NCBI GenBank assembly: GCA_963674495.2
Contig: CAXXLG010000002.1
Location: 620,001 to 684,000 of the forward strand
Length of the DNA: 64,000 nt
From: RGIG3178 sp963674495
GTDB lineage: Bacteria; Bacillota; Clostridia; Christensenellales; QAND01
Reading direction: 5' to 3'
Shown here piece by piece: positions 26,627-36,460 of this stretch. Every line of letters starts with the position of its first letter. Position 1 is the stretch's first letter. Below the pieces are notes generated by a model. That model saw only the letters and a program-made list of their open reading frames with translations. It was not told where the DNA came from and did no database searches. Position numbers and translations under genes: made by a program.

Positions 26627-27940
26627 GTGGACAACAGTGAACTTCTCTGGAATCGGGCTTCTTTGACTTTACAACAGGAACTGAGCAACGTCGGGTTTGA
26701 TTCGTGGATAAAACCACTTCGACCTGTTTCCCTTTCCAATGGAAGCTTGACGTTGATCGCCCCCAATGCTATGGTGCGCGATACCGTTCAAAACCGCTAT
26801 ATAGCGCTGGTTCAGCGCGCTCTTGACGAAGCCAATGATGGATCCATAATCGTACCTGCCTTTGTGCTTGCCAGCGAATGGAACGGGGGCTCTGTGGCCC
26901 GGCCAAGACGCGTGGGTACGCTGAACCCAAACTATACGTTTGAATCCTTTGTTGTGGGCAAGAGCAACCAGTTTGCCTGGGCAGCCTCGATGGGCGCTGC
27001 CAAGTCGCCGGGTACAAAATACAATCCTCTGTTTATCTATGGTGGTACGGGGCTTGGTAAAACACATCTGATGCACGCCATTGGCAACGAAATTCTTTGT
27101 CTTCACCCGGGCGCCAACGTGTTGTATGTCACCTCTGAGCAGTTCACCAACGAAATGATCAGCACACTACAGAATAAGCGCAACGAGCAGTTTCGGGATC
27201 GTTACCGCAATGTGGATACGCTATTAATCGATGATGTGCAGTTTATCGCGAACAAGGAAACCACTGTAGAGGAGTTTTTTCATACATTCAACGCACTGTA
27301 TGAGAGCAACAAGCAGATCGTATTAACGTCGGACAAGCCGCCCAAGGAAATCGCTGCGTTGGAAGAGCGGTTGCGCTCGCGCTTCGAATGGGGATTAATC
27401 GCAGACATTGCTCCGCCGGATTATGAAACGCGCGTTGCCATTTTACGCAACAAGGCCGCCAAAGAAGGCGTGGAGCTTGCGGAGGACGGTGTGATGGAAT
27501 CCATCGCAACGCGTGTGGAAAGCAATATCCGTGAACTGGAAGGCAGTTTAAACCGCGTTATCGCCTATGCAGCACTGTTGGGCCGACCGGTAACGATGGA
27601 CCTCACCGAGGAAGCGCTTAAGGATTACTTTAATCAAAAAAAACGCATCGTGACACCGCGCAGCATCATTCAATGTGTATGCTCTTATTTCGATATTACC
27701 AATAACGAGATATGCTCCAAGCGCCGCAGTCGTGATATCGTACGACCTCGTCATATTGCGATGTATCTGGTCCGTATGTTGACGGACACGCCGCAGCAGA
27801 AGATTGCGGACATGCTCAATGTAAATGACCATACATCCGTCATCCACGCTTGTCGCCGTATCGAACAGGATATTGAAAAGGACCAAAACACCAAAGATAC
27901 GGTCAATGATTTGATCGCCCGCATTACAGAACCGATGTAA
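26627..27940 (+). CDS. dnaA: Chromosomal replication initiator DnaA
   Basis: 437 aa, GTG start with AAGGAGG 8 nt upstream. Domain I begins WNRASLTLQQEL. The domain II linker is short and rich in Arg/Pro. The AAA+ domain starts at FVVGKSNQFAWAA, with Walker A GGTGLGKTH at 139-147 and Walker B LLIDDVQF near 203. The C-terminal domain has the DNA-binding signature DHTSVIHACRRI. It opens oriC and represses its own promoter. It is flanked on both sides by DnaA boxes. Confidence 0.99.
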   Translation: MDNSELLWNRASLTLQQELSNVGFDSWIKPLRPVSLSNGSLTLIAPNAMVRDTVQNRYIALVQRALDEANDGSIIVPAFVLASEWNGGSVARPRRVGTLNPNYTFESFVVGKSNQFAWAASMGAAKSPGTKYNPLFIYGGTGLGKTHLMHAIGNEILCLHPGANVLYVTSEQFTNEMISTLQNKRNEQFRDRYRNVDTLLIDDVQFIANKETTVEEFFHTFNALYESNKQIVLTSDKPPKEIAALEERLRSRFEWGLIADIAPPDYETRVAILRNKAAKEGVELAEDGVMESIATRVESNIRELEGSLNRVIAYAALLGRPVTMDLTEEALKDYFNQKKRIVTPRSIIQCVCSYFDITNNEICSKRRSRDIVRPRHIAMYLVRMLTDTPQQKIADMLNVNDHTSVIHACRRIEQDIEKDQNTKDTVNDLIARITEPM

Positions 27941-27941
27941 T

Positions 27942-28150
27942 TGTGGATAATTTATTGGTTTTACACAATTTTATTACAAGTATTTTGTGGATAAATATTT
28001 ATTGTGCAAAACTTATATAGTTGTCCACAAGTAGTTTTTGATTTTTCACCAAGGTAAGGTATCTAAATTTTCGTGTATACCGTGTGTAGGTGTGGTTATC
28101 CACAATTACACACCCCCTACTACTACGACTACTTATTAACAGATATAATA
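27942..28150. other. oriC: oriC, downstream DnaA boxes and DnaA-trio unwinding element
   Basis: Boxes TGTGGATAA at 27942-27950 and 27986-27994, TTGTCCACA at 28021-28029 (one mismatch), and TTATCCACA at 28096-28104. After a C-rich spacer come successive CTA-type triplets (CTACTACTACGACTACTT, 28117-28134), the complement of DnaA-trios, then an AT-rich stretch. This matches the B. subtilis basal unwinding layout, so strand opening is expected at about 28130-28155. Confidence 0.88.
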
Positions 28151-28186
28151 ATAGCTTCACAGACTGTGCAAAAGGAGCGAAAGAAT

Positions 28187-29290
28187 ATGAAGGCAACTTT
28201 TGATCGTAACGACCTACTCGATAGCGTCCTTATTGTTCAACGCGCAATGCCCGCACGAACCCCTATGGAGATCTTGGATGGTATCCATATGAGAATGGCA
28301 CACAGTGACATTACGTTGCGATGTACGGATACAGTATTGAGCATTGAGGACACTTTTCCTGCGATGGTGGAGGAAACAGGTGAAATTGTACTACCCGGAC
28401 GTTTGTTTTCTGAGATCGTTCGCAAACTGCCACAGGGCTCGGTATCCATCGAAGTGGATGATGAGCAGATCAAAATAGCTTGCGGTAGTGCGAACATGAT
28501 GCTACAGGGTATCAACGCTGATAGTTTCCCTCCTTTGCCCACTATGGAAGACGTACAACCACTTACCATCAAACAAAACGAGTTACGAAATCTGATTCAC
28601 CAAACTAATTTTGCCACCGCCCAGGATGAGACACAACCTATTTTAACAGGCGAGCTTCTTGAGTTAAACAATAAGGATGCCGTTATGGTTGCATTAGATG
28701 GATACAGAATGGCAATCGCAACACATCCAATAGAGGGCAACAAGATACAAACCAAGGCCGTTTTGCCCGGCAAGGCGTTGTCTGAAATAGCCAAATTGTT
28801 CGATGAGAGCGAACAGGAAGCAAATATCTTTTTTGGGCAATCAATGGTGGCGGTACAGATGGGACAAACACGTATCCTAACAAGGTTGTTGGAAGGAGAA
28901 TTCATCAACTACAAACAAATTCTTCCAACATCGCGACAGACACGTGTTCAGATCAATACACTAATGTTTGCAGACGCGGTGGAACGAGCGTCGTTGTTGG
29001 CTCGGGAAGGACGGAATAATTTAATTAAACTTAATATTAGTGAACATATTTTGGTGATATCTGCAAACGGAGACAGAGGCAATACGACCGAAGAGGTGGA
29101 ATTGTCCAATATGGAAGGCAAAGCGTTAACCATTGCGTTTAATGCCAAATATCTTTTGGATATATTGCATGTGGTTCGAGATGAGTATATTTATTTGGAT
29201 TTTATTTCCGACCGGTCTCCCTGTGTTATTAAACCTGTACAGGGAGATGCGTACCTTTACATCGTATTGCCGGTGCGTGTACAATCCTAG
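28187..29290 (+). CDS. dnaN: DNA polymerase III beta subunit (sliding clamp)
   Basis: 367 aa, ATG with AAAGGAG 9 nt upstream. It shows the three-fold clamp organisation: IVQRAMPARTPMEILDGIHM, a second domain from LRNLIHQTNFATAQDETQPILTG, and a third ending VIKPVQGDAYLYIVLPVR, where the usual terminal MPVR is LPVR. The dimer ring tethers polymerase to DNA. It lies directly after oriC and ends in a strong terminator. Confidence 0.98.
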   Translation: MKATFDRNDLLDSVLIVQRAMPARTPMEILDGIHMRMAHSDITLRCTDTVLSIEDTFPAMVEETGEIVLPGRLFSEIVRKLPQGSVSIEVDDEQIKIACGSANMMLQGINADSFPPLPTMEDVQPLTIKQNELRNLIHQTNFATAQDETQPILTGELLELNNKDAVMVALDGYRMAIATHPIEGNKIQTKAVLPGKALSEIAKLFDESEQEANIFFGQSMVAVQMGQTRILTRLLEGEFINYKQILPTSRQTRVQINTLMFADAVERASLLAREGRNNLIKLNISEHILVISANGDRGNTTEEVELSNMEGKALTIAFNAKYLLDILHVVRDEYIYLDFISDRSPCVIKPVQGDAYLYIVLPVRVQS

Positions 29291-29293
29291 GTG

Positions 29294-29327
29294 AAAAAGG
29301 CATCTTTTTTTGGGATGCCTTTTTTTA
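29294..29327 (+). terminator. dnaN terminator
   Basis: AAAAAGGCATC, T-rich loop, GGGATGCCTTTTTTT. Confidence 0.88.
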
Positions 29328-29439
29328 CGGGACCGTTTTTGTTCCTGTAAGCGCATTTGTTTACATACACAGATGCACATATAACCTGTATCGCACACAA
29401 AACAGTGGATGGCATAGTGTGGAACGGGGGTGAAATGGG

Positions 29440-29898
29440 TTGAAAAGGAACTTAAAAGTCCTGCGTGGCGCGCGTGGGCTGCCGGGATTGAGCGCCTACG
29501 GGCTATGGTTATCTCAGGGCAATCAAGGGGATTTGGAAAAGTTTTTTTTATCAATCTCTTCAAACAGGGAAGTGTTGTATCAGCATAGCGGCGGGCAGTG
29601 CGTTGCACCCGGCGCCGCCGTACAGCTTCAACACAGACTAGGAAGCTTCCTGCCGGGACGTTACATCGTACAATACATGTTGTGTGCATATGACGGGATA
29701 TTTTCTATTTATGTGGATGGGATGGAAAACACATTTGCGCGGTACCGTGCCCACGATTTTTTAAATGGTCTGTGCATTGTACAGATCATGCAGGAGAACG
29801 CAGTTGTAACCATCCAAAATCTTACCAATCAATGTGTACAGTTGCAGGGCCATCACGGTTGTGTGGATGCTTATTTATGGGCAAGGCTCATTGATTGA
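29440..29898 (+). CDS. Collagen-like/exosporium-type small protein
   Basis: 152 aa, TTG start after GGGGGTG. The N-terminus GARGLPGLSAYGLWLSQGNQ resembles the short collagen-like joint with an SAYExWLAQGNxG segment found in phage tail fibres and Clostridial collagen-like proteins. The remaining 110 residues look like a beta-rich C1q/BclA-type C-terminal domain (FLPGRYIVQYMLCAYDGIFS). Only one or two Gly-X-Y triplets remain, so no triple helix of length is expected. Probably a spore- or cell-surface protein; the function is uncertain. Confidence 0.6.
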   Translation: MKRNLKVLRGARGLPGLSAYGLWLSQGNQGDLEKFFLSISSNREVLYQHSGGQCVAPGAAVQLQHRLGSFLPGRYIVQYMLCAYDGIFSIYVDGMENTFARYRAHDFLNGLCIVQIMQENAVVTIQNLTNQCVQLQGHHGCVDAYLWARLID

Positions 29899-29961
29899 CG
29901 AAAGAGTTGGCAGATGTTATCGTAAATAATGTGAAAATTTAATCGAACGGAGGTTGTTCGC

Positions 29962-31410
29962 GTGTACGATAGCATCGTGATCGGCGCTGGCGTCGTAGGT
30001 TGTGCCGTTGCGCGGGAACTGGCGCTGTATACAAAGTCCGTATGTGTATTGGAAAGTAAAATTGATATTTCTGAAGGGACAAGCAAGGCCAACAGCGGCA
30101 TTGTACATGCGGGTTACGATGCTGTACCGGGAACCCAAAAAGCGCTTTATAACGTGTTGGGAAACCAGCGCTTCGATGTTTTAAAGGAAGAACTATCTGT
30201 TTCTTTCAAACGCATTGGGTCGCTGGTGCTATGTTTTTCAAACGAGCAGCGTCCACAGCTGGATGCGTTGAAACGACGTGGCGATGAAAATGGGGTGCCG
30301 GATCTTCGCATCGTGGAAAAAGAGGAATTAAAGTGTATTGAGCCACATGTGTCGGATAATGCCATATGCGCGCTGTATGCGCCCACCGGTGGCATTGTAT
30401 GCCCGTATGGGTTGTGTGAAGCTTTGGCGGAAAATGCGTGTGCCAACGGCGCCCGTTTTTATTTTGAACAAGAGGTACAAAGCATAAAGCAAATAGACGG
30501 CGGTTTTGCGGTATATACACCGGACAATTGTTATCAGGGTAAAACAGTGGTCAATGCAGCGGGTGTATATACGGACCGGATTGCGGACATGGCAGGCGGT
30601 AAAACGTGTTCGATTCATCCTAGAAGGGGTGAATACTGTGTGATGGACAAGCGTGCGGGCAGCCTTATACAGCACACGTTATTCCAGTTGCCCGGACCGA
30701 TGGGAAAGGGCGTTTTGGTAACACCTTCCGTGGATGGTAATCTGCTCATCGGCCCCACCGCGGTGGATACGGCGGACAAAGAGGATACAGACACAACACA
30801 ACAGGGCCTGCATTATGTCCTTGAAACCGCTGGGTTGAGCGTGGATCATTTGCCCGTCGATCAGATCATTACATCCTTTGCCGGGCTTCGGGCACACCCG
30901 GACGACGACGAGTTTCACGTTGGCGAAGACCAGATCGTTCCAAACCTTTTCCACGCAGCGGGTATCGAGAGCCCCGGGTTGACGGCAGCGCCCGCTATCG
31001 GCGTTGTGTTGTGTGATCACATCGTACAGAAACTACAACTTAAACTCCGAACGGATGCGAAGCGTATGCGTAAGGGAATTGAGCGTTTTGCCAATATGAC
31101 GGCGGATCAAAGGATAAATGCAATTGCGTGCAATTCGGCATACGGTAACATCGTATGCCGTTGTGAAACCGTTACCGAGGCGGAGGTGGTGGATGCCATC
31201 CATCGCGCTCCTGGCGCCAAAACGCTGGACGGCGTTAAACGGAGAACGCGATGCGGTATGGGGCGCTGTCAGGGTGGGTTTTGTATGCCGCGCATCAGCG
31301 CGATACTGATGCGCGAACTTGGTCTGTCTATGGAAGAGATTACCAAAAAGGGTGGATGCAGCGTGGTTGTGACAGGGCCGATCAAACAGGAGGAACCATG
31401 CAAGCGTTAG
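29962..31410 (+). CDS. GlpA-like FAD glycerol-3-phosphate dehydrogenase with [2Fe-2S] domain
   Basis: 482 aa, GTG start with GGAGG 8 nt upstream. N-terminal FAD fold IVIGAGVVGCAVAREL at 5-20, then EGTSKANSGIVHAGYD (DAO-type substrate site) and VNAAGVYTDRIADMAG. After about residue 390 there is a BFD-like domain with VCRCETVTEAEV and RCGMGRCQGGFC, giving four Cys for an iron-sulfur cluster. It probably oxidises glycerol-3-phosphate or a related 2-hydroxy acid with the next two gene products. It heads a three-gene operon with overlaps. Confidence 0.85.
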   Translation: MYDSIVIGAGVVGCAVARELALYTKSVCVLESKIDISEGTSKANSGIVHAGYDAVPGTQKALYNVLGNQRFDVLKEELSVSFKRIGSLVLCFSNEQRPQLDALKRRGDENGVPDLRIVEKEELKCIEPHVSDNAICALYAPTGGIVCPYGLCEALAENACANGARFYFEQEVQSIKQIDGGFAVYTPDNCYQGKTVVNAAGVYTDRIADMAGGKTCSIHPRRGEYCVMDKRAGSLIQHTLFQLPGPMGKGVLVTPSVDGNLLIGPTAVDTADKEDTDTTQQGLHYVLETAGLSVDHLPVDQIITSFAGLRAHPDDDEFHVGEDQIVPNLFHAAGIESPGLTAAPAIGVVLCDHIVQKLQLKLRTDAKRMRKGIERFANMTADQRINAIACNSAYGNIVCRCETVTEAEVVDAIHRAPGAKTLDGVKRRTRCGMGRCQGGFCMPRISAILMRELGLSMEEITKKGGCSVVVTGPIKQEEPCKR

Positions 31411-32642
31411 AATATCAGGTGGCTGTTATCGGTGGTGGTCCGGCAGGGCTTGCGGCGGCGCTTGCAGCCAAAGAGGCGGGCGTCAAAACCATTTGCATAC
31501 TCGAGCGCGACGTGCGCCTGGGCGGTATACTCAACCAATGTATACACAACGGTTTCGGGTTACACACATTTGCACAGGAGTTGACCGGGCCAGAGTATGC
31601 GGCGCGGTACATCACAAAGCTTGAGCAGACAAACATCGACGTATATCTGGATACAATGGTTCTATCTGTGCAGCAGGATAAGACCGTCACCGCGGTAAGC
31701 CGTGCCACGGGTATGCTTTTCATTAAAGCAAAAGCGGTGGTGCTGGCCATGGGTTGCCGCGAACGGTCGCGCGGTGTTTTAAACATACCTGGCTCGCGTC
31801 CGTCCGGTATCTATTGCGCGGGCATGGCGCAATACATCATCAATATCCAGGGCGAGATGGTGGGTAAAGAAGCTATGATTTTGGGATCGGGCGACATTGG
31901 GTTGATCATGGCGCGGCGCATGACCTATGAAGGGGCAAAAGTGAAGGCGGTGTGTGAGGTGATGCCGTATTCTTCGGGGCTCGCGCGTAACGTGGTACAG
32001 TGCCTCGACGATCTTGGTATACCGCTGCTGCTCTCGCATACGGCGGTACAGATACATGGCAAGGAGCGCATCGAAGGCGTGACTGTTGCAAAGGTGGATG
32101 AAAATAGGCGACCCATCGAGGGTACGGAACAATATTTTTGCTGCGATACACTTTTGTTGTCGGTGGGACTTATTCCGGAAAACGAATTGAGCCAAAATGC
32201 CGGTTTGATGCTCCAGCGCGCAACGGGCGGTCCTGCGGTGGATGATCATCTGATGACGGACTGCCCTGGTATTTTTGCGTGTGGAAACGTGTTACACGTG
32301 CACGATCTGGTGGATTATGTATCCGAGGAAGCGCATAGCGCGGGCATACAGGCCGCACAATATGCTCAAATGGGAGGTCGCCCTGATGCAAACATTGCGG
32401 TCATACCCGGCGACAATGTGCGGTATACGGTGCCACAGCGCGTATCCGGCGGCGAGACAACGTTCCGTTTTCGCGTAACCCATCCCCTGGTGCGGCCAAG
32501 GATCAGAATTACGCAGGGAAATAGCATCCTGTATGACAAACGCAAGATCGTATGCACGCCGGGCGAGATGGACACCGTACGCTGCAACGTAGACGGTGAA
32601 GGCAGAAGCGTCCGGGTGGATGTATGGGAGGAAAAGAAATGA
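31398..32642 (+). CDS. FAD/NAD-dependent oxidoreductase, partner of GlpA-like enzyme
   Basis: 414 aa, ATG 31398 with AGGAGG 6 nt upstream, overlapping the previous gene by 13 nt. FAD motif VIGGGPAGLAAALAAKEAG at 9-27 and a second dinucleotide fold ILGSGDIGLIMARRM near 160. Near the end, FACGNVLHVHDLVDYV is the pyridine-nucleotide-disulfide-type FAD closure, but no redox CxxxxC pair is present. Together with GlpA- and DUF1667-type proteins this is the typical anaerobic G3P dehydrogenase-like complex of Clostridia. Confidence 0.83.
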   Translation: MQALEYQVAVIGGGPAGLAAALAAKEAGVKTICILERDVRLGGILNQCIHNGFGLHTFAQELTGPEYAARYITKLEQTNIDVYLDTMVLSVQQDKTVTAVSRATGMLFIKAKAVVLAMGCRERSRGVLNIPGSRPSGIYCAGMAQYIINIQGEMVGKEAMILGSGDIGLIMARRMTYEGAKVKAVCEVMPYSSGLARNVVQCLDDLGIPLLLSHTAVQIHGKERIEGVTVAKVDENRRPIEGTEQYFCCDTLLLSVGLIPENELSQNAGLMLQRATGGPAVDDHLMTDCPGIFACGNVLHVHDLVDYVSEEAHSAGIQAAQYAQMGGRPDANIAVIPGDNVRYTVPQRVSGGETTFRFRVTHPLVRPRIRITQGNSILYDKRKIVCTPGEMDTVRCNVDGEGRSVRVDVWEEKK

Positions 32643-33007
32643 AGCGGGAGTTGCTGTGTATACAATGTCCGTTGGGCTGCCCCATCACCGTTACCATGGA
32701 CGACGACGGCAATATACAATCCGTTCGGGGCAATACCTGTAAAAACGGAGAGGCGTACGCCATCAGTGAATGTACCAACCCGAAACGCACGCTGACCACC
32801 ATCATCCCCGTTGAAGGTGGCACCATACCGGTTTCTGTGCGCTCAGAGGCGCCCGTCGACAAGGACAAGGTATTTGACTGCCTGAAACTTTTAAGGGCTG
32901 TGAAAGCGCCTCGCGGCGTTAGAATTGGGGACGTGATCGCGAGGGATGTTTTGGGTACCGGCATCAACATCATCGCTACGCGCGACGATTGGAACGGTGA
33001 GAAATAA
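32639..33007 (+). CDS. DUF1667 protein
   Basis: 122 aa, ATG overlapping the previous stop by 4 nt. The N-terminus LLCIQCPLGCPITV has three Cys and NTCKNGEAYA a fourth, probably binding an iron-sulfur cluster. DUF1667 genes almost always follow the two flavoproteins encoded here, so an electron-transfer subunit is the likely role (inference from gene order). Confidence 0.88.
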   Translation: MKRELLCIQCPLGCPITVTMDDDGNIQSVRGNTCKNGEAYAISECTNPKRTLTTIIPVEGGTIPVSVRSEAPVDKDKVFDCLKLLRAVKAPRGVRIGDVIARDVLGTGINIIATRDDWNGEK

Positions 33008-33018
33008 GATGACGCAAT

Positions 33019-33050
33019 AAAAAAAGGACGGGTTTCCGTCCTTTTTTTTT
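33019..33050 (+). terminator. Terminator after DUF1667 operon
   Basis: AAAAAAGGACGG, GTT loop, TCCGTCCTTTTTTTTT. The A and T tracts on both sides also let it serve the converging gene. Confidence 0.9.
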
Positions 33051-33060
33051 GTAGGAGACA

Positions 33061-33876
33061 TCACTGTGCCGGGATGTTGGATTCAAACACAGGTGTTAGG
33101 GCGTCCGGCTCACGATAGTTCACGATGATGTTGCGTGCGTCCTGCCCCATCATCCATTGGCAAAACGCCTGAGCGGCGGAGGGATCTTTTCCCTCCTCTA
33201 TTTTTTTTGCGAGCACGGTATACTGGTCTGTTATACCCGCGACGCCGGTCAGAAGCACGGTTAGATTTCCAGCCTCTTCCCCATACCGTGTCCAGTCTTC
33301 TCGGGTGGTAATGGCGTAGGCGCCCTGTTCGTTGGCCAACAGGATCATCTGCTGACCGGCATCCTGAGCCAAAAGAAACTGCTCGGTGTCGGGCGTGGCA
33401 TCCACCATCAGCCAGAGCGAAACATCCTTCATACCAAGAGGCGTTACCAGTGAAGGATGTACGAAGCTAAAACTCGTCAAAGTCAGGTGTTTGAGAATAT
33501 CCCGCATTGCATACTCCCCCAAATGCCGGGCGCTGGCGGGGTCGTTTTGCGGGCCGATGAGACAAAGAGTATCAAAGAAAACACTGCCGCCGATCCATTC
33601 GCCGCTACCGAGCTTATCCGCCGCGTTTTGCGTGATGACCAACGCAGCATCAAAATCATCCTTTTCAAGCGTTCGCTCAACGTTGCCCCTGTCTTGTGCG
33701 ATAAAATCCACTTTGTAGCCGGTCTGTGCGGTAAACGCATCCGTCAACTGTGTGACAAGCGCGCTATCGGCTATCTCCTCGCTGATGAGAACCTTGGCTA
33801 CCTTGTTCTTGCCACAACCGGAAACCAACATGAGCAACAGCAGGGTGCATAGAAAGATGCACAGAAATTTTTTCAC
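33061..33876 (-). CDS. Substrate-binding lipoprotein, tungstate/molybdate (TupA)-like
   Basis: 271 aa. Start GTG 33876, GGGAGG 6 nt upstream. Signal peptide with lipobox LVSGC (Cys about 21). The mature part KVLISEEIADSALVTQLTDAF, TGYKVDFIAQDRG and DAALV follows the PBP-like_2 fold of TupA-type oxyanion receptors but is diverged. No permease or ATPase gene is adjacent, so its transporter partner, if any, lies elsewhere. Ligand uncertain. Confidence 0.68.
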   Translation of the reverse strand: MKKFLCIFLCTLLLLMLVSGCGKNKVAKVLISEEIADSALVTQLTDAFTAQTGYKVDFIAQDRGNVERTLEKDDFDAALVITQNAADKLGSGEWIGGSVFFDTLCLIGPQNDPASARHLGEYAMRDILKHLTLTSFSFVHPSLVTPLGMKDVSLWLMVDATPDTEQFLLAQDAGQQMILLANEQGAYAITTREDWTRYGEEAGNLTVLLTGVAGITDQYTVLAKKIEEGKDPSAAQAFCQWMMGQDARNIIVNYREPDALTPVFESNIPAQ

Positions 33877-34013
33877 GGTCCACCTCCCGTTTGATAAGTC
33901 ACTATGTTTTGGTATGAGTATAACACAAATCACACAAAGCAAACAAAGGCCGTTGTTTGCTTTGCGTGATATGGTATACTGATCATGAATTTTTAGTAAA
34001 AGGATGGGACAAT

Positions 34014-35189
34014 ATGGACGAAAAGAGACGACGGGCGCTGGACATGCACAGGCTTTGGCAGGGGAAGATAGAAATCGCAACGCGCGTGCCGCTTCAAAGC
34101 AAGGCAGATCTTGCGGTAGCGTATACCCCCGGCGTCGCGGAGCCCTGCCTCGTGATTAAAGATGATGCGGATGCCAGCTACCTGTACACCAGAAGGGGTA
34201 ACATGGTAGCGGTGGTCACGGACGGCACTGCTATATTGGGTCTGGGCGACATCGGGCCTTTGGCGGGCATGCCGGTGATGGAGGGCAAGTGCGCCTTATT
34301 CAAGGCGTTGGGCGGCGTGGACGCCGTTCCCCTTTGCCTTGATACCAAGGATGTGAACGAGATTGTCAGGACAATCGAAGTGCTCGCACCCAGCTTTGGC
34401 GGCATCAATCTGGAGGACATCGCAGCGCCACGCTGTTTTGAAATTGAGCGCAGACTTAAAGCGGTTTTAGATATACCAGTGTTTCACGACGACCAGCACG
34501 GCACGGCGGTGGTGGTACTCGCGGCGCTGATAAACGCTTTGCGGGTTGTGCATAAATCGCTGGAGGACGTCAAGGTGGTATTCTCCGGTGCCGGTGCTGC
34601 GGGTATCGCCATTGCACGGCTGTTATATGCTGCGGGTATGAAACATTTTATCCTGACGGATATAGGCGGGATCGTATACCGAGGCCGCCCCGACATGAAT
34701 GTGGATCTATGTGAAATGGCGGACATCTCAAACGCGGACAACATCAAAGGCTCGCTGGCCGATGCGCTAAAAGGTGCGGACGTGTTCATTGGCGTTTCCG
34801 CGCCCGGCCTTGTGACCGGCGATATGGTGAAAAGCATGAAAGATCGTGCCATCGTGTTTTCCATGGCAAATCCAACGCCCGAGATCATGCCGGATGCGGC
34901 ACTTGCGGCAGGGGCTGTGGTTGTGGGATCGGGGCGTAGTGATTTTCCAAACCAGATCAACAACGTGCTGGCCTTCCCGGGAATATTCCGCGGTGCGCTG
35001 GATGTCAGAGCACGCGACATCAATGAAGCGATGAAGGTCGCGGCAGCGCATGCCATAGCCGACCTTGTGCAAAGCGAGAAGCTTAGCCAAACGTATATCA
35101 TACCCGATGCGCTGGATCCGCGTGTGGTGACCGCCATCGCAAGTGCCGTTGCGCAGGCTGCGCGTACAAGCGGCGTTGCCCGTGTTTAG
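34014..35189 (+). CDS. NAD(P)-dependent malic enzyme
   Basis: 391 aa, ATG 34014 after AAAGGATG. YTPGVAEPC at about 36-44 is the malic-enzyme signature; INLEDIAAPRCFEIE and VFHDDQHGTAVV carry the divalent-metal and malate residues, and FSGAGAAGIAIARLL is the dinucleotide fold. It decarboxylates malate to pyruvate. It has the short bacterial form without a phosphotransacetylase domain. It lies 9 nt before larA, suggesting an operon linking malate and lactate metabolism. Confidence 0.94.
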   Translation: MDEKRRRALDMHRLWQGKIEIATRVPLQSKADLAVAYTPGVAEPCLVIKDDADASYLYTRRGNMVAVVTDGTAILGLGDIGPLAGMPVMEGKCALFKALGGVDAVPLCLDTKDVNEIVRTIEVLAPSFGGINLEDIAAPRCFEIERRLKAVLDIPVFHDDQHGTAVVVLAALINALRVVHKSLEDVKVVFSGAGAAGIAIARLLYAAGMKHFILTDIGGIVYRGRPDMNVDLCEMADISNADNIKGSLADALKGADVFIGVSAPGLVTGDMVKSMKDRAIVFSMANPTPEIMPDAALAAGAVVVGSGRSDFPNQINNVLAFPGIFRGALDVRARDINEAMKVAAAHAIADLVQSEKLSQTYIIPDALDPRVVTAIASAVAQAARTSGVARV

Positions 35190-35198
35190 GAGGCTGTT

Positions 35199-36443
35199 AT
35201 GAAATTTGAACTCGGATATGGTAAAGAAACGGTTGCGGTGGATGTTCCGGACAAAAACGTGGCGGCAGTGCTGTTACCCAATGCCGTAAACAGCCAGGCG
35301 GACGAACAGGCGATCATCGCGCGGGCATTGCAAGACCCCATAGGCAGCGCGCCTTTGAATCAAAAGGTACATGCCGGACAGAAGGTGGCGGTTATCACCA
35401 GCGACATCACGCGGCCGATGCCAAGCTACAAGGTGTTGCCAAAGGTTCTGGATGAACTGTATGCGGGTGGCGTGCGCAGCGAGGATATCACGGTTGTGCT
35501 GGCGCTTGGAAGCCATAGAGCGCATAGCGAAGCGGAGATGCGTGCCCTTGTCGGGGATTGCGTGTTTGACAGCGTACAGTGCATCAATTCCAATATGGAT
35601 CAATTTGTGACGCTGGGCACAACGGCGGACGGCACGCCGGTGGATATGTTTGTGCCGGTGGCACAAGCGGATGTAAGGGTTCTTTTGGGCAATATCGAAT
35701 ACCATTATTTCGTGGGGTATTCCGGCGGTGCAAAGGCGCTGATGCCTGGCGTTTCCAGTCGGCGCGCCATACAGAATAACCACCGAAACATGGTGCATAA
35801 GGACGCTTGTGCAGGCAGGCTTATGGGCAACCCCGTACGCAGGGACATCGAATCCGTATTGGAATTCATATCCGCGGATTTTATCGTAAACGTGGTGCTT
35901 GACGAGCACAAGCACGTCGTTCACTGTGTGGCCGGTGATGTGATTTTGGCGCACCGTGCGGGTTGCAAGCTTTTGGATGCGATGTACGGCATTCCCATCC
36001 AAGCGCAGGCGGACTGCGTCATCGTTTCCCAGGGCGGCTATCCCAAGGATTTGAACGTATACCAATCGCAAAAGGCGTTGGACAACGCCCGACATGCCGT
36101 TAAACCAAGCGGAACCATCATCTGGGTCGGCCGTTGTCAGGAGGGATACGGCGAACGGGTATTTGAAGCATGGATCAACCAATATCACGATCCCGATACC
36201 TGCGTGGACGAGATCCAGAAGCACTTTGAATTGGGCGGACACAAGGCGGCGGCCATTGCCATGACCGCGCAAAAGGCACGCATACTGCTCTATAGCGATT
36301 TGTCGGAAGATATGACAAAAAAGGTCTATTGCGAAAAGGCGCCAAGCATTCAGCAAGCGCTGGATGATGTGCTCAAGGGCAATCCTCGGGCAAGCGTGAT
36401 CGTGATGCCCTTTGGCGGCAGCACGTTGCCCAAGTTCGAATAA
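35199..36443 (+). CDS. larA: LarA-family nickel-dependent lactate racemase-like protein
   Basis: 414 aa, ATG with AGGAGG 7 nt upstream. LarA signatures: TSDITRPMP near 65-73, LGSHRAHSEAEM near 104-115, YHYFVGYSGGAKALMPG near 165-182 and SQGGYPKDLNVYQSQKAL near 276. LarA enzymes use a nickel pincer nucleotide made by LarBCE, which are not in this window. The family includes other 2-hydroxy-acid racemases and epimerases, so lactate is the likely but unproven substrate. Confidence 0.88.
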   Translation: MKFELGYGKETVAVDVPDKNVAAVLLPNAVNSQADEQAIIARALQDPIGSAPLNQKVHAGQKVAVITSDITRPMPSYKVLPKVLDELYAGGVRSEDITVVLALGSHRAHSEAEMRALVGDCVFDSVQCINSNMDQFVTLGTTADGTPVDMFVPVAQADVRVLLGNIEYHYFVGYSGGAKALMPGVSSRRAIQNNHRNMVHKDACAGRLMGNPVRRDIESVLEFISADFIVNVVLDEHKHVVHCVAGDVILAHRAGCKLLDAMYGIPIQAQADCVIVSQGGYPKDLNVYQSQKALDNARHAVKPSGTIIWVGRCQEGYGERVFEAWINQYHDPDTCVDEIQKHFELGGHKAAAIAMTAQKARILLYSDLSEDMTKKVYCEKAPSIQQALDDVLKGNPRASVIVMPFGGSTLPKFE

Positions 36444-36460
36444 ATAAAAAGGGCTAAATA

